Assembly (NCBI GenBank): GCA_964556895.1
Contig: CAZKYC010000020.1
Location: 1 to 57,421, forward strand
DNA length: 57,421 bases
Direction: 5' to 3'
From: Hinthialibacter sp964556895
Lineage (GTDB): Bacteria; Hinthialibacterota; Hinthialibacteria; Hinthialibacterales; Hinthialibacteraceae
A program made the translations under genes and the position numbers. Position 1 is the stretch's first letter. Each line of letters starts with the position of its first letter. Below, piece by piece: positions 19,592-28,521 of this stretch. Under the pieces are notes generated by a model. The model searched no databases. It saw only the letters and a program-made list of their open reading frames with translations, and was not told where the DNA came from.

Positions 19592-22500
19592 ACTGCCCGA
19601 CCAACCGGTTCGTGACAACATTGTTTCTGTCCTTGATGAGAACTTTTTAATTGAAGCGGGCGCTGGCACCGGCAAAACCACCGCGCTAATCGGGCGCATG
19701 TTAGCCTTGATTAAGCAGGGCAAGTGTACAAGTGATTCACTGGCGGCGATTACCTTTACCCGAAAAGCGGCGGCGGAACTGCGCTCGCGTTTTCAGGTGA
19801 AATTACAAGACGAGGCGCGAACGTCAAAAGGCGTTGAACAACAGCGCTTACGCTCAGCGCTTCAGTCGATTGAACAATGCTTTATCGGCACCATCCATTC
19901 GTTCTGTGCGCGGCTGTTGCGCGAGCGTCCAGTAGAAGCGGGGGTCGACCTCTCATTCACCGAGTTGGATGACGAATCTGACAAAAAATTCCGCAGCCAA
20001 ACCTGGGACGGCTATGTCGCGTTGTTGTATGAAAAGAGGTCCCGCCTACTTGAGCAACTGAACGAGGTTGGTTTACCGGTTGGCCAGTTGCGGTCAGCGT
20101 TTCTAACGATTACAAACTACCCTGATGTTGACGAATGGCCTTGTGAAACATCCAATCCGCCTGATGCCAAAGTGTTCATTCAGTGCCTTCAAGACTACAT
20201 CTCTCACATTGATGAAATTTCTTCCGCCTTTCCACAAGACACGGGCAGCGACGAACTCATGCTGCAGTATAAAAAACTCTCCCGGTTGGCGCGGGCCGCT
20301 GACTTTCGTCAACACAAAGATGTGATTGCGCTATTGAAACTATGTAAGACCGTTAAAGTCACCCAAAAAAACTGGCCCGACGGGCAACAGCAGGGAAAGA
20401 CGGAGAAAGAACGTTGGCAAGCGTTTTGTGAGCGCTATCAACCATTGCTAGACCAGTATTTAGGCTACCGGTATTCCATTGTCTTGTCTGTGTTGCGCCC
20501 GGCAGTCAATTTGTATGAAGAAACAAAACGCCAGCAGGGCGTCTTAAACTTTCAAGATTTGCTCTTGTATACGGCGTGTATGTTGCGCAATAGCCAGACT
20601 GCCAGGCGATACTTTCAAACAAGAATCACCCATTTATTAGTCGATGAGTTTCAAGACACGGATCCCATTCAGGCTGAAGTAATGATGTTGCTAACGGGTG
20701 ATGATTTGGATGAGGTCGATTGGACCAAATGCCGCCCGGCGCCCGGTTCGTTGTTCGTCGTCGGCGACCCAAAACAGTCTATCTACCGATTCAGGCGGGC
20801 CGACATTCAAGTCTACAACCAGGTGAAGGCAATCATTCAACGACATGGCGGGCGCGTCAGCGCGTTAACGACAAACTTTCGAACCGATGGGCCAATTCTT
20901 AAATTTGTGAATGAGGTGTTTCAATCAAAGTTTCCTAAAACAGCGACGCCCCAATCGCCTGAATATATCGCGCTGGAGGGGCCTGTGCCAGAAGACATGG
21001 ATACGCCTGCGCACGTATATTCATTAAGTATATCCGAAGACTGTAAGACAACAGATGAAATGGTCGCGGATGACGCAGACCGCATCGCGGCGATAATCGC
21101 CGCTCAAATCGCAGGCGGCCGCCCAGCAAATGGTTTTATGATTGTGACCTTTAAAAAACACCATATGTCTGCATACGCCCAAGCGTTGCAACAACGCGGC
21201 GTTCCTTACCAAGTGACAGGCGGCGGAGTGTTGGCTGACAACCAAGCCAATCAATGGTTGGCGCTTTGTTTGAAGGCGGCCATTCAGCCTAACAACCCAA
21301 TTGCTCTGGCGGCCTTGTTGCGCAGCGGCCTCTTTGGTTTTAGTGACCCAGAATTGTATGCGTTTCAACAAGCGGGCGGCGTGTTTCAATATCAACGGTA
21401 TATCCCGCCGGGAGACGCACAACAGAAGAAAGCGTTTGAAGCAGTCTTTGCGAAACTAAAACACTACGCCGACTCGTTCAACTCGTTCCCTCTTGTGGTT
21501 GCGTTGCAGCGAATGGCTGACGACCTTGGGTTGTTCGCCTGGTGCAGCGCGCAACCGGAATCCAATTTTCTTTCGGGCGGGCTGGCGAAATTGATCGAGT
21601 CCATTCGGGTTAAGCAAAACGAATGGACGTCGCTGGACGAGTGCCTCGATTATGTAGACGCCGTATTGGCGGGCGACGCAGCGCTGGACGGTGTGGAAGC
21701 GAAGCCGCCGTCTGACCCTGGCGTTCGAATCATGAACCTGCATAAAGTGAAAGGGCTTGAGGCGCCGACTATATTTCTCGCTGACCCGAACGGAAAATCT
21801 AGCCATGCGCCGTCCGTGCATATTCAACGAAGCGATGGCGCCGTAAAAGGCTATTTTGTCGTCGAAGAACCAAGCCCGTTCGGCTATCACCAAACCACGC
21901 TCGCCCAACCAGAAACCTGGCAAGAGTTTCAAGAAATTGAACGTCAGTTTCTCGATGCGGAGTTTTACCGTCTTCTTTATGTTGCGGCGACTCGCGCCAA
22001 ACATCAACTGATAATTTCGAAGCGGGTGAAAGGGCCCCATTGGAACCCCTGGCGGGAGCTGGTAGACAATCTGCCAGAGTATGAATGCGACACGGATGAA
22101 ATCAACCTGGTGCAAACAGACGTTCGGCCTGTGAGTGAAAACGAATACGCTAGAGGCTATCAAAACAATTGGCCAAACCTGTTAAAACCTACATATCAGA
22201 TTATCTCGTCAAAAGACCACATCGTCGATTCATTCAAACCAGTAGGGGCCAATCACGCCAATCGGGACGAGTCGGCGTTAGAATGGGGCAATTATGTCCA
22301 TTCCATGTTAAGGCTGCACATCAAACACCCAGAATTAGACATCGAAAGCGTCGCCCAACGGATTGGTGAAACAACCAATATTGGAGACGAAATGAAAACC
22401 CGTGGAATTGACATGCTGCGCGCTGTCCTCAATTCTTCTATATTGAAACGCGCCAGAAAGTCCTCTCAGTTTTTTACGGAGGTTCCGTTTCAGTCGTTTG

Positions 22501-22745
22501 ATATACCCAGCGTCCCTGCGATCAACCGCGGCGTCATCGACTTGGTGTTCAAAGAAAACCATGGTTGGGTGATCGTTGACTATAAAACGGACGCCGTTTC
22601 AAAGAAAACACTACACGCCCGCTTTGCGCATTATCTTCCTCAGATCAACGCTTACGCAGACCAATGGGCGCGCGCGGTGCGCGAGCCCGTGGTTGAAACA
22701 GGCTTGTATTTTGTTTCAATTGATGAATATGTCTCTACTTGTTGA
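19575..22745 (+). CDS. addA: AddA-like UvrD/Rep helicase-nuclease
   Basis: 1056 residues. Superfamily 1 helicase motifs in order: Walker A EAGAGTGKTT (about 26-35), AITFTRKAA, VDEFQDTDPIQAE (motif II), VVGDPKQSIYRFR (III), TTNFRTDGPIL (IV), IMNLHKVKGLE (V), LYVAATRAKH (VI). A C-terminal PD-(D/E)XK nuclease shows GVIDLVF and VDYKTD near 985-1010. Overlaps the addB-like gene, so both form one complex that unwinds and trims broken DNA ends. A TTG at 19572 is an alternative start. Ends only six bases from the convergent globin gene. Confidence 0.88.
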   Translation: MRSNPKLPDQPVRDNIVSVLDENFLIEAGAGTGKTTALIGRMLALIKQGKCTSDSLAAITFTRKAAAELRSRFQVKLQDEARTSKGVEQQRLRSALQSIEQCFIGTIHSFCARLLRERPVEAGVDLSFTELDDESDKKFRSQTWDGYVALLYEKRSRLLEQLNEVGLPVGQLRSAFLTITNYPDVDEWPCETSNPPDAKVFIQCLQDYISHIDEISSAFPQDTGSDELMLQYKKLSRLARAADFRQHKDVIALLKLCKTVKVTQKNWPDGQQQGKTEKERWQAFCERYQPLLDQYLGYRYSIVLSVLRPAVNLYEETKRQQGVLNFQDLLLYTACMLRNSQTARRYFQTRITHLLVDEFQDTDPIQAEVMMLLTGDDLDEVDWTKCRPAPGSLFVVGDPKQSIYRFRRADIQVYNQVKAIIQRHGGRVSALTTNFRTDGPILKFVNEVFQSKFPKTATPQSPEYIALEGPVPEDMDTPAHVYSLSISEDCKTTDEMVADDADRIAAIIAAQIAGGRPANGFMIVTFKKHHMSAYAQALQQRGVPYQVTGGGVLADNQANQWLALCLKAAIQPNNPIALAALLRSGLFGFSDPELYAFQQAGGVFQYQRYIPPGDAQQKKAFEAVFAKLKHYADSFNSFPLVVALQRMADDLGLFAWCSAQPESNFLSGGLAKLIESIRVKQNEWTSLDECLDYVDAVLAGDAALDGVEAKPPSDPGVRIMNLHKVKGLEAPTIFLADPNGKSSHAPSVHIQRSDGAVKGYFVVEEPSPFGYHQTTLAQPETWQEFQEIERQFLDAEFYRLLYVAATRAKHQLIISKRVKGPHWNPWRELVDNLPEYECDTDEINLVQTDVRPVSENEYARGYQNNWPNLLKPTYQIISSKDHIVDSFKPVGANHANRDESALEWGNYVHSMLRLHIKHPELDIESVAQRIGETTNIGDEMKTRGIDMLRAVLNSSILKRARKSSQFFTEVPFQSFDIPSVPAINRGVIDLVFKENHGWVIVDYKTDAVSKKTLHARFAHYLPQINAYADQWARAVREPVVETGLYFVSIDEYVSTC

Positions 22746-22751
22746 AACGCC

Positions 22752-23165
22752 TTAATAGGCGGCTTTTTTCATCACTGTGGCCAGCGTCGCGTAAACGGTT
22801 GTCCAGGCTTCTTTGGTTTCAGTCGTGAAGGAGTCGCCGAGGCCTTGTTCGAGCGTCCACAACAACGCTTCGCCGACGGTGTCATAGTGTTCCGCTTTCA
22901 CGTCGTAATCCACATGGCGTTTGGCCAGGTCTTCAACCGCTGGAGTAATTTCATCCAACTTCGTTAAATTGGTTACCGCCACGGCTAACATCTGCATCAA
23001 CTTCTTGCCTTGTTCTTTCATGTCGCCTTTAAAGAGCGGCTTCAGGCTTGGGTCCAATTCAAACAAACGCCCGTAAAACAATTCCGCAGCGGTGTCTGAT
23101 ATCGGCGCGACTTTTTTCCAACTGGCTTGAACCAACTCAATCTGTTGCGGCGTTAGGTTGCTCAT
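22752..23165 (-). CDS. Single-domain bacterial globin
   Basis: 137 residues, the size of the Vitreoscilla-type or flavohaemoglobin globin domain without the reductase part. Proximal (F8) His is H84 in AKRHVDYDV; Q52 in KEQGKK fits the distal E7 position and an aromatic FYGRLF sits at helix B. A strong AAGGGGA lies five bases before the start. Likely roles are oxygen or NO binding, as for other bacterial single-domain globins; the partner reductase is not encoded nearby. Confidence 0.88.
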   Translation of the reverse strand: MSNLTPQQIELVQASWKKVAPISDTAAELFYGRLFELDPSLKPLFKGDMKEQGKKLMQMLAVAVTNLTKLDEITPAVEDLAKRHVDYDVKAEHYDTVGEALLWTLEQGLGDSFTTETKEAWTTVYATLATVMKKAAY

Positions 23166-23317
23166 AATGTCCCCTTAGTAATGTTGAAGCGAATGAGGTG
23201 TGGATTCATGGTGGAAGGTGAATGTTTGTGTATCATAATCGAGATGCCATGCGCAGTGAATCCATCGAGTATGTGAAAATTCGAGACTTGATTAATGTTC
23301 TCTGTTTTATCCATGAT

Positions 23318-23345
23318 TTGAACAATTTGATTTTTGTGTTATACT
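23318..23345 (+). promoter_or_regulatory. Candidate sigma-70 promoter for the sucrose operon
   Basis: TTGAAC (23318-23323), 16-base spacer, TATACT (23340-23345). It lies in the 420-base gap between the divergent globin and sucrose-phosphate synthase genes and would give a leader of about 235 bases. Nothing else in this gap (23166-23587) looks coding; the open frames there overlap each other and lack good start signals. Confidence 0.45.
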
Positions 23346-23587
23346 GAATTACAATTTTAATGAATTCTCTCTCAGAAGTACAAAAAAACAAAACTAACAA
23401 TATCTTCAAGTTGTAACACTCGAGTGGCGGTGTGCGCATCGGCGTTCAAACACTGCGTCAATCCATCGCCCTGCGTTAATGGCGCCAAACCAGTAATAAT
23501 TGCAATTCGGTTGCTGTGCGACTACATACCAAACCGCATGAATGTAGTAAGGGAATATCAAGACAAACTCTATATGAAGGTAAAACC

Positions 23588-25777
23588 ATGCAGCCCTCAT
23601 TATCCAATCTCAAAACGACAACAAACACCAAGGCGGGTCGTTTGTATATCGCACTGATCAGCGTTCATGGCTTGATACGGTCTGACCATCTTGAGTTGGG
23701 GCGCGACGCTGATACCGGCGGTCAAACGACCTATGTGCTCGAACTCGCCAAAGCCTTGTCGCGCCAAAAAGAAGTCGAGCGCGTTGACCTGTTTACCCGG
23801 CGAATTTTTGATAAGCGAATTGACGAAGAATACGAGCGCCCTCAAGAACCATTAAACGAAAAGGCCTTGATCATTCGGTGTCAATGCGGCCCGCGTCGGT
23901 ATCTTCGAAAAGAACTGCTTTGGCCCTATCTGGATGAATTCGCCAATGAAATGTTAAAGCATTTTCGCGCGATTGGCCGTACGCCGAATTTTATTCACGC
24001 CCATTACGCCGACGCAGGCCATGTCGGTAGAAAAGTGTCGCAATTATTAGGCGCGCCGCTTATTTTTACCGGCCATTCGCTCGGCCGTGTAAAACGCCGG
24101 CGCTTGATGGAGCAAGGCATTGCTGAAGAAAAAATCGAATCCAAATACGCCATCACTGAACGCATCGAAGCGGAAGAAATGGCGTTGTCAAATGCGGTAA
24201 TGGTCGTCACCAGCACCAACCAGGAAATCGAAGAACAATACAAGTTATACGAAAACTATCATCCTCAACAAAAAGAAGTCATCCCGCCGGGCACAGACAT
24301 CTCACGCTTCTGTCCATCTCGCCGGCCTGTTCGCTCCTATTCATATATGGCTGAGTTAAAGAGGTTTTTGACTGATCCATTCAAGCCGATAGTGGCAGCG
24401 ATTTCGCGCGCTGATGAGAGAAAGAACATCAACGGGTTGGTTCACGCCTACGCCAACCATGAGAACCTGCGAAACCTGGCCAACCTAGTGATTGTCGCCG
24501 GCAACCGCGACGACTACAAAGACATGGAGCCAGGCCAGCGCGACGTGTTGCAATCGCTGTTGTACTTGATCGATAAATATGATTTATACGGTTCGGTCGC
24601 TTACCCCAAACACCACTCGAAAGACGATGTGCCTGATTTGTATCGCATGTGCGCCAAAAGCGGGGGCGTGTTTGTGAACCCCGCGTTGACCGAGCCCTTT
24701 GGCCTCACCTTGATCGAAGCGGCCGCCTGTGGCGCGCCGATCGTCGCGACCAATGACGGCGGCCCTCGCGACATAACGGCGCATTGTCAGAACGGCGTTT
24801 TGATCGACCCGCTCAACCATGATGAAATTGCAAACAAAATTTTCTCAATAATCAACAATCCTGCTCAGTTGCGGCAATACGCTCAAAATGGCATAAAGGG
24901 CGTGAGAAAATACTACACCTGGGACAGCCACACCAAAACCTATCTCAAAAAAATACGGAGGCATATCCTGAAAACGAAAAGCCCACTCGTTCTCAAACCT
25001 TCTGGAAAGCGCCTGCTTGAAGCAGACCGGCTGTTTGTTACCGACATCGACAACACCTTGCTCGGCGACCCAGGCGCATTGAAAAAACTGGTGCAACGCA
25101 TAAAACAAAACGCCGGCAAGGTCGGGTTTGGCATCGCAACGGGAAGACATCTCGAAAGCGCCGTGGAGGTGTTATCTGAATGGAACGTCCCGCGGCCTGA
25201 CCTGTTAATCACGTCTGTCGGTTCAGAGATTTACTACGGTGATGACCTTAAGCAAGATATGGATTGGAGTAAACACATCAACTACAAGTGGGAGCCCGAC
25301 CGGCTGAAAGAGTTTATAGCGGAGTTTTCTGGCCTGACGCTTCAAGACGATGTGAACCAGCGCGAGTTTAAAGTCAGCTATTTATACGACGCCGATGAGG
25401 CGCCGTCGATTCGTGAAATCAAAAAACACTTACGGGCTAAAAGGTTTCGCGTGAAAGCCATTTTGTCACATGAGGCCTATCTTGATTTTCTCCCCTTGCG
25501 CGCTTCAAAAGGGTTGGCGGTGTGGTATATGGCCAACAAGTGGGGCGTGCCCATGGAACGAATCTTGACCGCTGGCGATTCGGGCAATGACGAAGAAATG
25601 TTAAAAGACCACGGGTTGTCAGCCGTCGTCGGCAACTATAGCAACGAACTCGAATCGCTGCGAAACAACCCTACCGTTTACTTCGCTCAAGGCGAATACG
25701 CCGCGGGCATTCTCGAAGCGATGGACCATTTTCAGTTCTTTGGCGATATTCAATACCCAGAGGTGGAGTTGGAATGA
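23588..25777 (+). CDS. Bifunctional sucrose-phosphate synthase/sucrose-phosphate phosphatase
   Basis: 729 residues. Start 23588 has GAAGG eight bases upstream; an open frame from 23516 is not preferred. GT-B glycosyltransferase half: GRDADTGGQTTYV near 38, SRADERKNINGL near 272, and E-x7-E in EPFGLTLIE (about 368-376). HAD phosphatase half: DIDNTLLGD (about 485), then GDSGNDEE (about 663), both complete. It should make sucrose-6-phosphate from UDP- or ADP-glucose and fructose-6-phosphate, then remove the phosphate. The stop overlaps the sucrose synthase start as ATGA. Confidence 0.9.
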   Translation: MQPSLSNLKTTTNTKAGRLYIALISVHGLIRSDHLELGRDADTGGQTTYVLELAKALSRQKEVERVDLFTRRIFDKRIDEEYERPQEPLNEKALIIRCQCGPRRYLRKELLWPYLDEFANEMLKHFRAIGRTPNFIHAHYADAGHVGRKVSQLLGAPLIFTGHSLGRVKRRRLMEQGIAEEKIESKYAITERIEAEEMALSNAVMVVTSTNQEIEEQYKLYENYHPQQKEVIPPGTDISRFCPSRRPVRSYSYMAELKRFLTDPFKPIVAAISRADERKNINGLVHAYANHENLRNLANLVIVAGNRDDYKDMEPGQRDVLQSLLYLIDKYDLYGSVAYPKHHSKDDVPDLYRMCAKSGGVFVNPALTEPFGLTLIEAAACGAPIVATNDGGPRDITAHCQNGVLIDPLNHDEIANKIFSIINNPAQLRQYAQNGIKGVRKYYTWDSHTKTYLKKIRRHILKTKSPLVLKPSGKRLLEADRLFVTDIDNTLLGDPGALKKLVQRIKQNAGKVGFGIATGRHLESAVEVLSEWNVPRPDLLITSVGSEIYYGDDLKQDMDWSKHINYKWEPDRLKEFIAEFSGLTLQDDVNQREFKVSYLYDADEAPSIREIKKHLRAKRFRVKAILSHEAYLDFLPLRASKGLAVWYMANKWGVPMERILTAGDSGNDEEMLKDHGLSAVVGNYSNELESLRNNPTVYFAQGEYAAGILEAMDHFQFFGDIQYPEVELE

Positions 25778-28155
25778 TAGACGACCTTCAAGCCTTGCTT
25801 CAAACCAAACGAAATATTCTTTATGTGTTCTTTCGAAATTTCTTATCACATGATCGTCCGTTCTTATTGCGGTCGGATATTGTTGATGAGTATCAGGCTT
25901 ATCTCGGTTCATTGCCGAATGAAGAGTTGAGCGATTCGGCCTTTGACGACCTGATCAACCGCGTTCAAGAGGCCGTCGTTCGTTCTCCGTGGATCGATTT
26001 CGCCTATCGCCCCCGTATTGGCCGCTGGGCGTATGTTCGCATTCATGTCGAAGAGATGCATTGCGAAGCCATCGACGCCTCGGTTTTTCTCCAGTCAAAG
26101 GAACGCCTCTCAAACCCCCGTCAACGAGACGACGATTGGGTGTTAGAAACAGACTTGTCGCCGTTTAATCGCGAGTTTCCCAAATTAAAAGAACCGAGGT
26201 CGATTGGCCGCGGGGTGGAATTTTTAAACCGCAATCTTTCGAGCCAGCTGTTTAACGACTTGTCAAAACAGGGCGACATCTTGCTCCGGTTTCTTCAAGT
26301 CCATGAATGCATGGGCCAACAGCTGATGCTCAACGACCGCTTACAGTCGATTCATCAACTTCAAGATTCGGTCAACCAGGCCCTCGATTCTTTATCTCGC
26401 CAACCCAAAGACGCGAACTGGGACGCGGTCGGCCATTCTTTGCAAGACCTTGGGTTTGAACCGGGGTGGGGCGCAACAGTCGAGCGCATGACCGAGACCC
26501 TATCCTTGTTGTCTGAACTGTTCGAAGCGCCAGACCATGAACGTCTCAGTGAATTTCTGGGCAGAATTCCGATGATCTTCAATGTCGTCATTCTGTCGCC
26601 GCACGGGTTTTTTGGGCAGTCGAATGTACTCGGGAAGCCCGACACCGGCGGCCAGGTTATTTATATTCTCGACCAAGTCAAAGCGCTTGAAAACGAAATG
26701 CGCAAACGATTGGCAGACCAGGGCATCGACTATGACCCGCGCATCCTGGTAATCACTCGTTTGATTCCTGAAGCGGGCGAGACCACCTGCGACCAGCCGC
26801 TAGAACCGATCTATGGGACCCAAAATGCGGCCATTGTACGAATCCCGTTTCGTAATCAACAGGATGAAGTTGTGCCGCATTGGATTTCGCGCTTTGAAAT
26901 CTGGCCCTATCTAGAGCGCTTTTCTAAAGACGCTGAGCGTGAAGTGTTGGCCATGTTGGGCGCGCGTCCTGATTTAATCATCGGCAACTACTCGGACGGC
27001 AATCTGGTCGCGAGTTTACTGTCAGATCGCTTAAAAGTGACGCAGTGTAACATCGCCCACGCGCTCGAAAAAACCAAATACCTCTTCTCTGATTTATATT
27101 GGCAAAACACCGAAGACCAATATCATTTCTCGTGTCAATTCACCGCCGATTTAATCGCGATGAACCGCGCCGATTTCATCATTGCCAGCACCTACCAGGA
27201 AATCGCCGGCAATGAAGAAAGCGTTGGACAGTACGAAAGTTATTCAACGTTTACCATGCCGGGGTTATATCGCGTCATCAACGGCATTGATGTCTATGAC
27301 CCTAAGTTTAACATTGTGTCGCCTGGGGCCGATTCGGATATTTTCTTTCCCTATAGCGACGCCGAGCGCCGTTTGAAAGAACTGCATTCAGAGATCGAAA
27401 CTATTCTGTATGCTGAAGACTCCCCGGGCCATCGCGGCCAGTTGCTTGACCCCGGCAAGCCGATTATTTTCAGCATGGCGCGCATGGACCGCATCAAAAA
27501 CCTGACAGGCCTGGCGACATGGTATGGCGAGAATGAAAAACTGCGAGAAATGGCCAACCTTGTGATTGTCGGCGGCAATGTGGACCCGGGCCAATCGGGC
27601 GACCATGAAGAACGCGAACAAATTGAGTCTATGCACTCGCTGATTGACCACCATCAGCTCGAACCCAACCTGCGCTGGTTGGGAATTCGCCTCGACAAAA
27701 ACTTGTCGGGCGAACTCTACCGCTATATCGCTGACAAGGGCGGCGTGTTTGTTCAACCGGCCTTGTTTGAAGCGTTTGGCCTGACCGTGATCGAGGCGAT
27801 GAGTTCGGGGCTGCCGACGTTCGCCACGGTATACGGCGGACCGCAAGAGATCATCGTTGACGGCGTCTCTGGTTATCATATTGACCCTAACCATGGCGAA
27901 GAAGCGGCGCAAAAGTTGACTGAGTTCTTTCAACATGCTCAAAATGATTCCTCCGCTTGGACGCGCATCTCAGACGGCGCCATCAAGCGCGTTGAAGAAA
28001 AATACAATTGGCCGCTTTACGCCGAGCGCTTGATGACCTTGTCGCGAATCTATGGCTTCTGGAAATACGCCACAAATCTCGAACGCGAAGAGACCCAACG
28101 CTACTTACAGATGTTTTACGGACTGATGCTAAAAAAACGAATGGAGTTGTTTTAA
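25774..28155 (+). CDS. Sucrose synthase
   Basis: 793 residues, the usual length of sucrose synthases. N-terminal regulatory-type region (about 1-265) is followed by the GT-B core: VVILSPHGFFGQ (about 270), GKPDTGGQVIYI, PGADSDIFFPY, ARMDRIKNLTGL, and E-x7-E in EAFGLTVIE (about 665-673). Reversibly converts sucrose and NDP to NDP-glucose and fructose. GGAG precedes the start, which overlaps the previous stop. Pairing of synthesis and cleavage enzymes in one operon points to sucrose as a managed reserve or compatible solute rather than just a food source. Confidence 0.93.
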   Translation: MIDDLQALLQTKRNILYVFFRNFLSHDRPFLLRSDIVDEYQAYLGSLPNEELSDSAFDDLINRVQEAVVRSPWIDFAYRPRIGRWAYVRIHVEEMHCEAIDASVFLQSKERLSNPRQRDDDWVLETDLSPFNREFPKLKEPRSIGRGVEFLNRNLSSQLFNDLSKQGDILLRFLQVHECMGQQLMLNDRLQSIHQLQDSVNQALDSLSRQPKDANWDAVGHSLQDLGFEPGWGATVERMTETLSLLSELFEAPDHERLSEFLGRIPMIFNVVILSPHGFFGQSNVLGKPDTGGQVIYILDQVKALENEMRKRLADQGIDYDPRILVITRLIPEAGETTCDQPLEPIYGTQNAAIVRIPFRNQQDEVVPHWISRFEIWPYLERFSKDAEREVLAMLGARPDLIIGNYSDGNLVASLLSDRLKVTQCNIAHALEKTKYLFSDLYWQNTEDQYHFSCQFTADLIAMNRADFIIASTYQEIAGNEESVGQYESYSTFTMPGLYRVINGIDVYDPKFNIVSPGADSDIFFPYSDAERRLKELHSEIETILYAEDSPGHRGQLLDPGKPIIFSMARMDRIKNLTGLATWYGENEKLREMANLVIVGGNVDPGQSGDHEEREQIESMHSLIDHHQLEPNLRWLGIRLDKNLSGELYRYIADKGGVFVQPALFEAFGLTVIEAMSSGLPTFATVYGGPQEIIVDGVSGYHIDPNHGEEAAQKLTEFFQHAQNDSSAWTRISDGAIKRVEEKYNWPLYAERLMTLSRIYGFWKYATNLEREETQRYLQMFYGLMLKKRMELF

Positions 28156-28158
28156 TTG

Positions 28159-28317
28159 TTACTTGGTTGAAAACGTGATCGCATACTCGCTAAGTGCTCT
28201 CATGCCGTTAAAGTTCAATTGTATACAGATGCGGCGGGCGTGGCTCTCAACCGTGCGGGCGCTGATGTGTAGCGCGTCGGCGATGGCTGACTGGCGCTTG
28301 CCTTTACTTTTCGACAT
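28159..28317 (-). pseudogene. LuxR/GerE-type HTH remnant (52 codons)
   Basis: A short minus-strand frame with GAAGGG eight bases before its ATG encodes 52 residues whose body (IADALHISARTVESHARRI) is a LuxR-family DNA-recognition helix-turn-helix, followed by the expected leucine-type fourth helix (MRALSEYAI). The first helix of the domain and any receiver or sensor domain are missing; an in-frame TGA lies just upstream. It is most simply the 3' end of a decayed response regulator, though a stand-alone mini-HTH cannot be excluded. Tail-to-tail with sucrose synthase, four bases apart. Confidence 0.7.
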
Positions 28318-28521
28318 GAGAGAAACCCTTCCGTTTCATTATTTCTCTCACTTCACATGGCCCAATTCTAGAGGGGCGCGTCATAACACCTTGCTGCTAC
28401 TGTGCCATATATGTTACCTTCGTGGCAGATAAGTCAATTGTAGGTCAGGCCTTTGAAACCACATTTTAAACAAGGCAAGAGCTAAAACTAACATAGATTC
28501 AATTCATAGGGAGACATTGCG

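Noticed and set aside
28163..28432. Plus-strand 89-codon frame
   Set aside because: Antisense to the LuxR-type HTH remnant, which has a recognisable motif and ribosome site.
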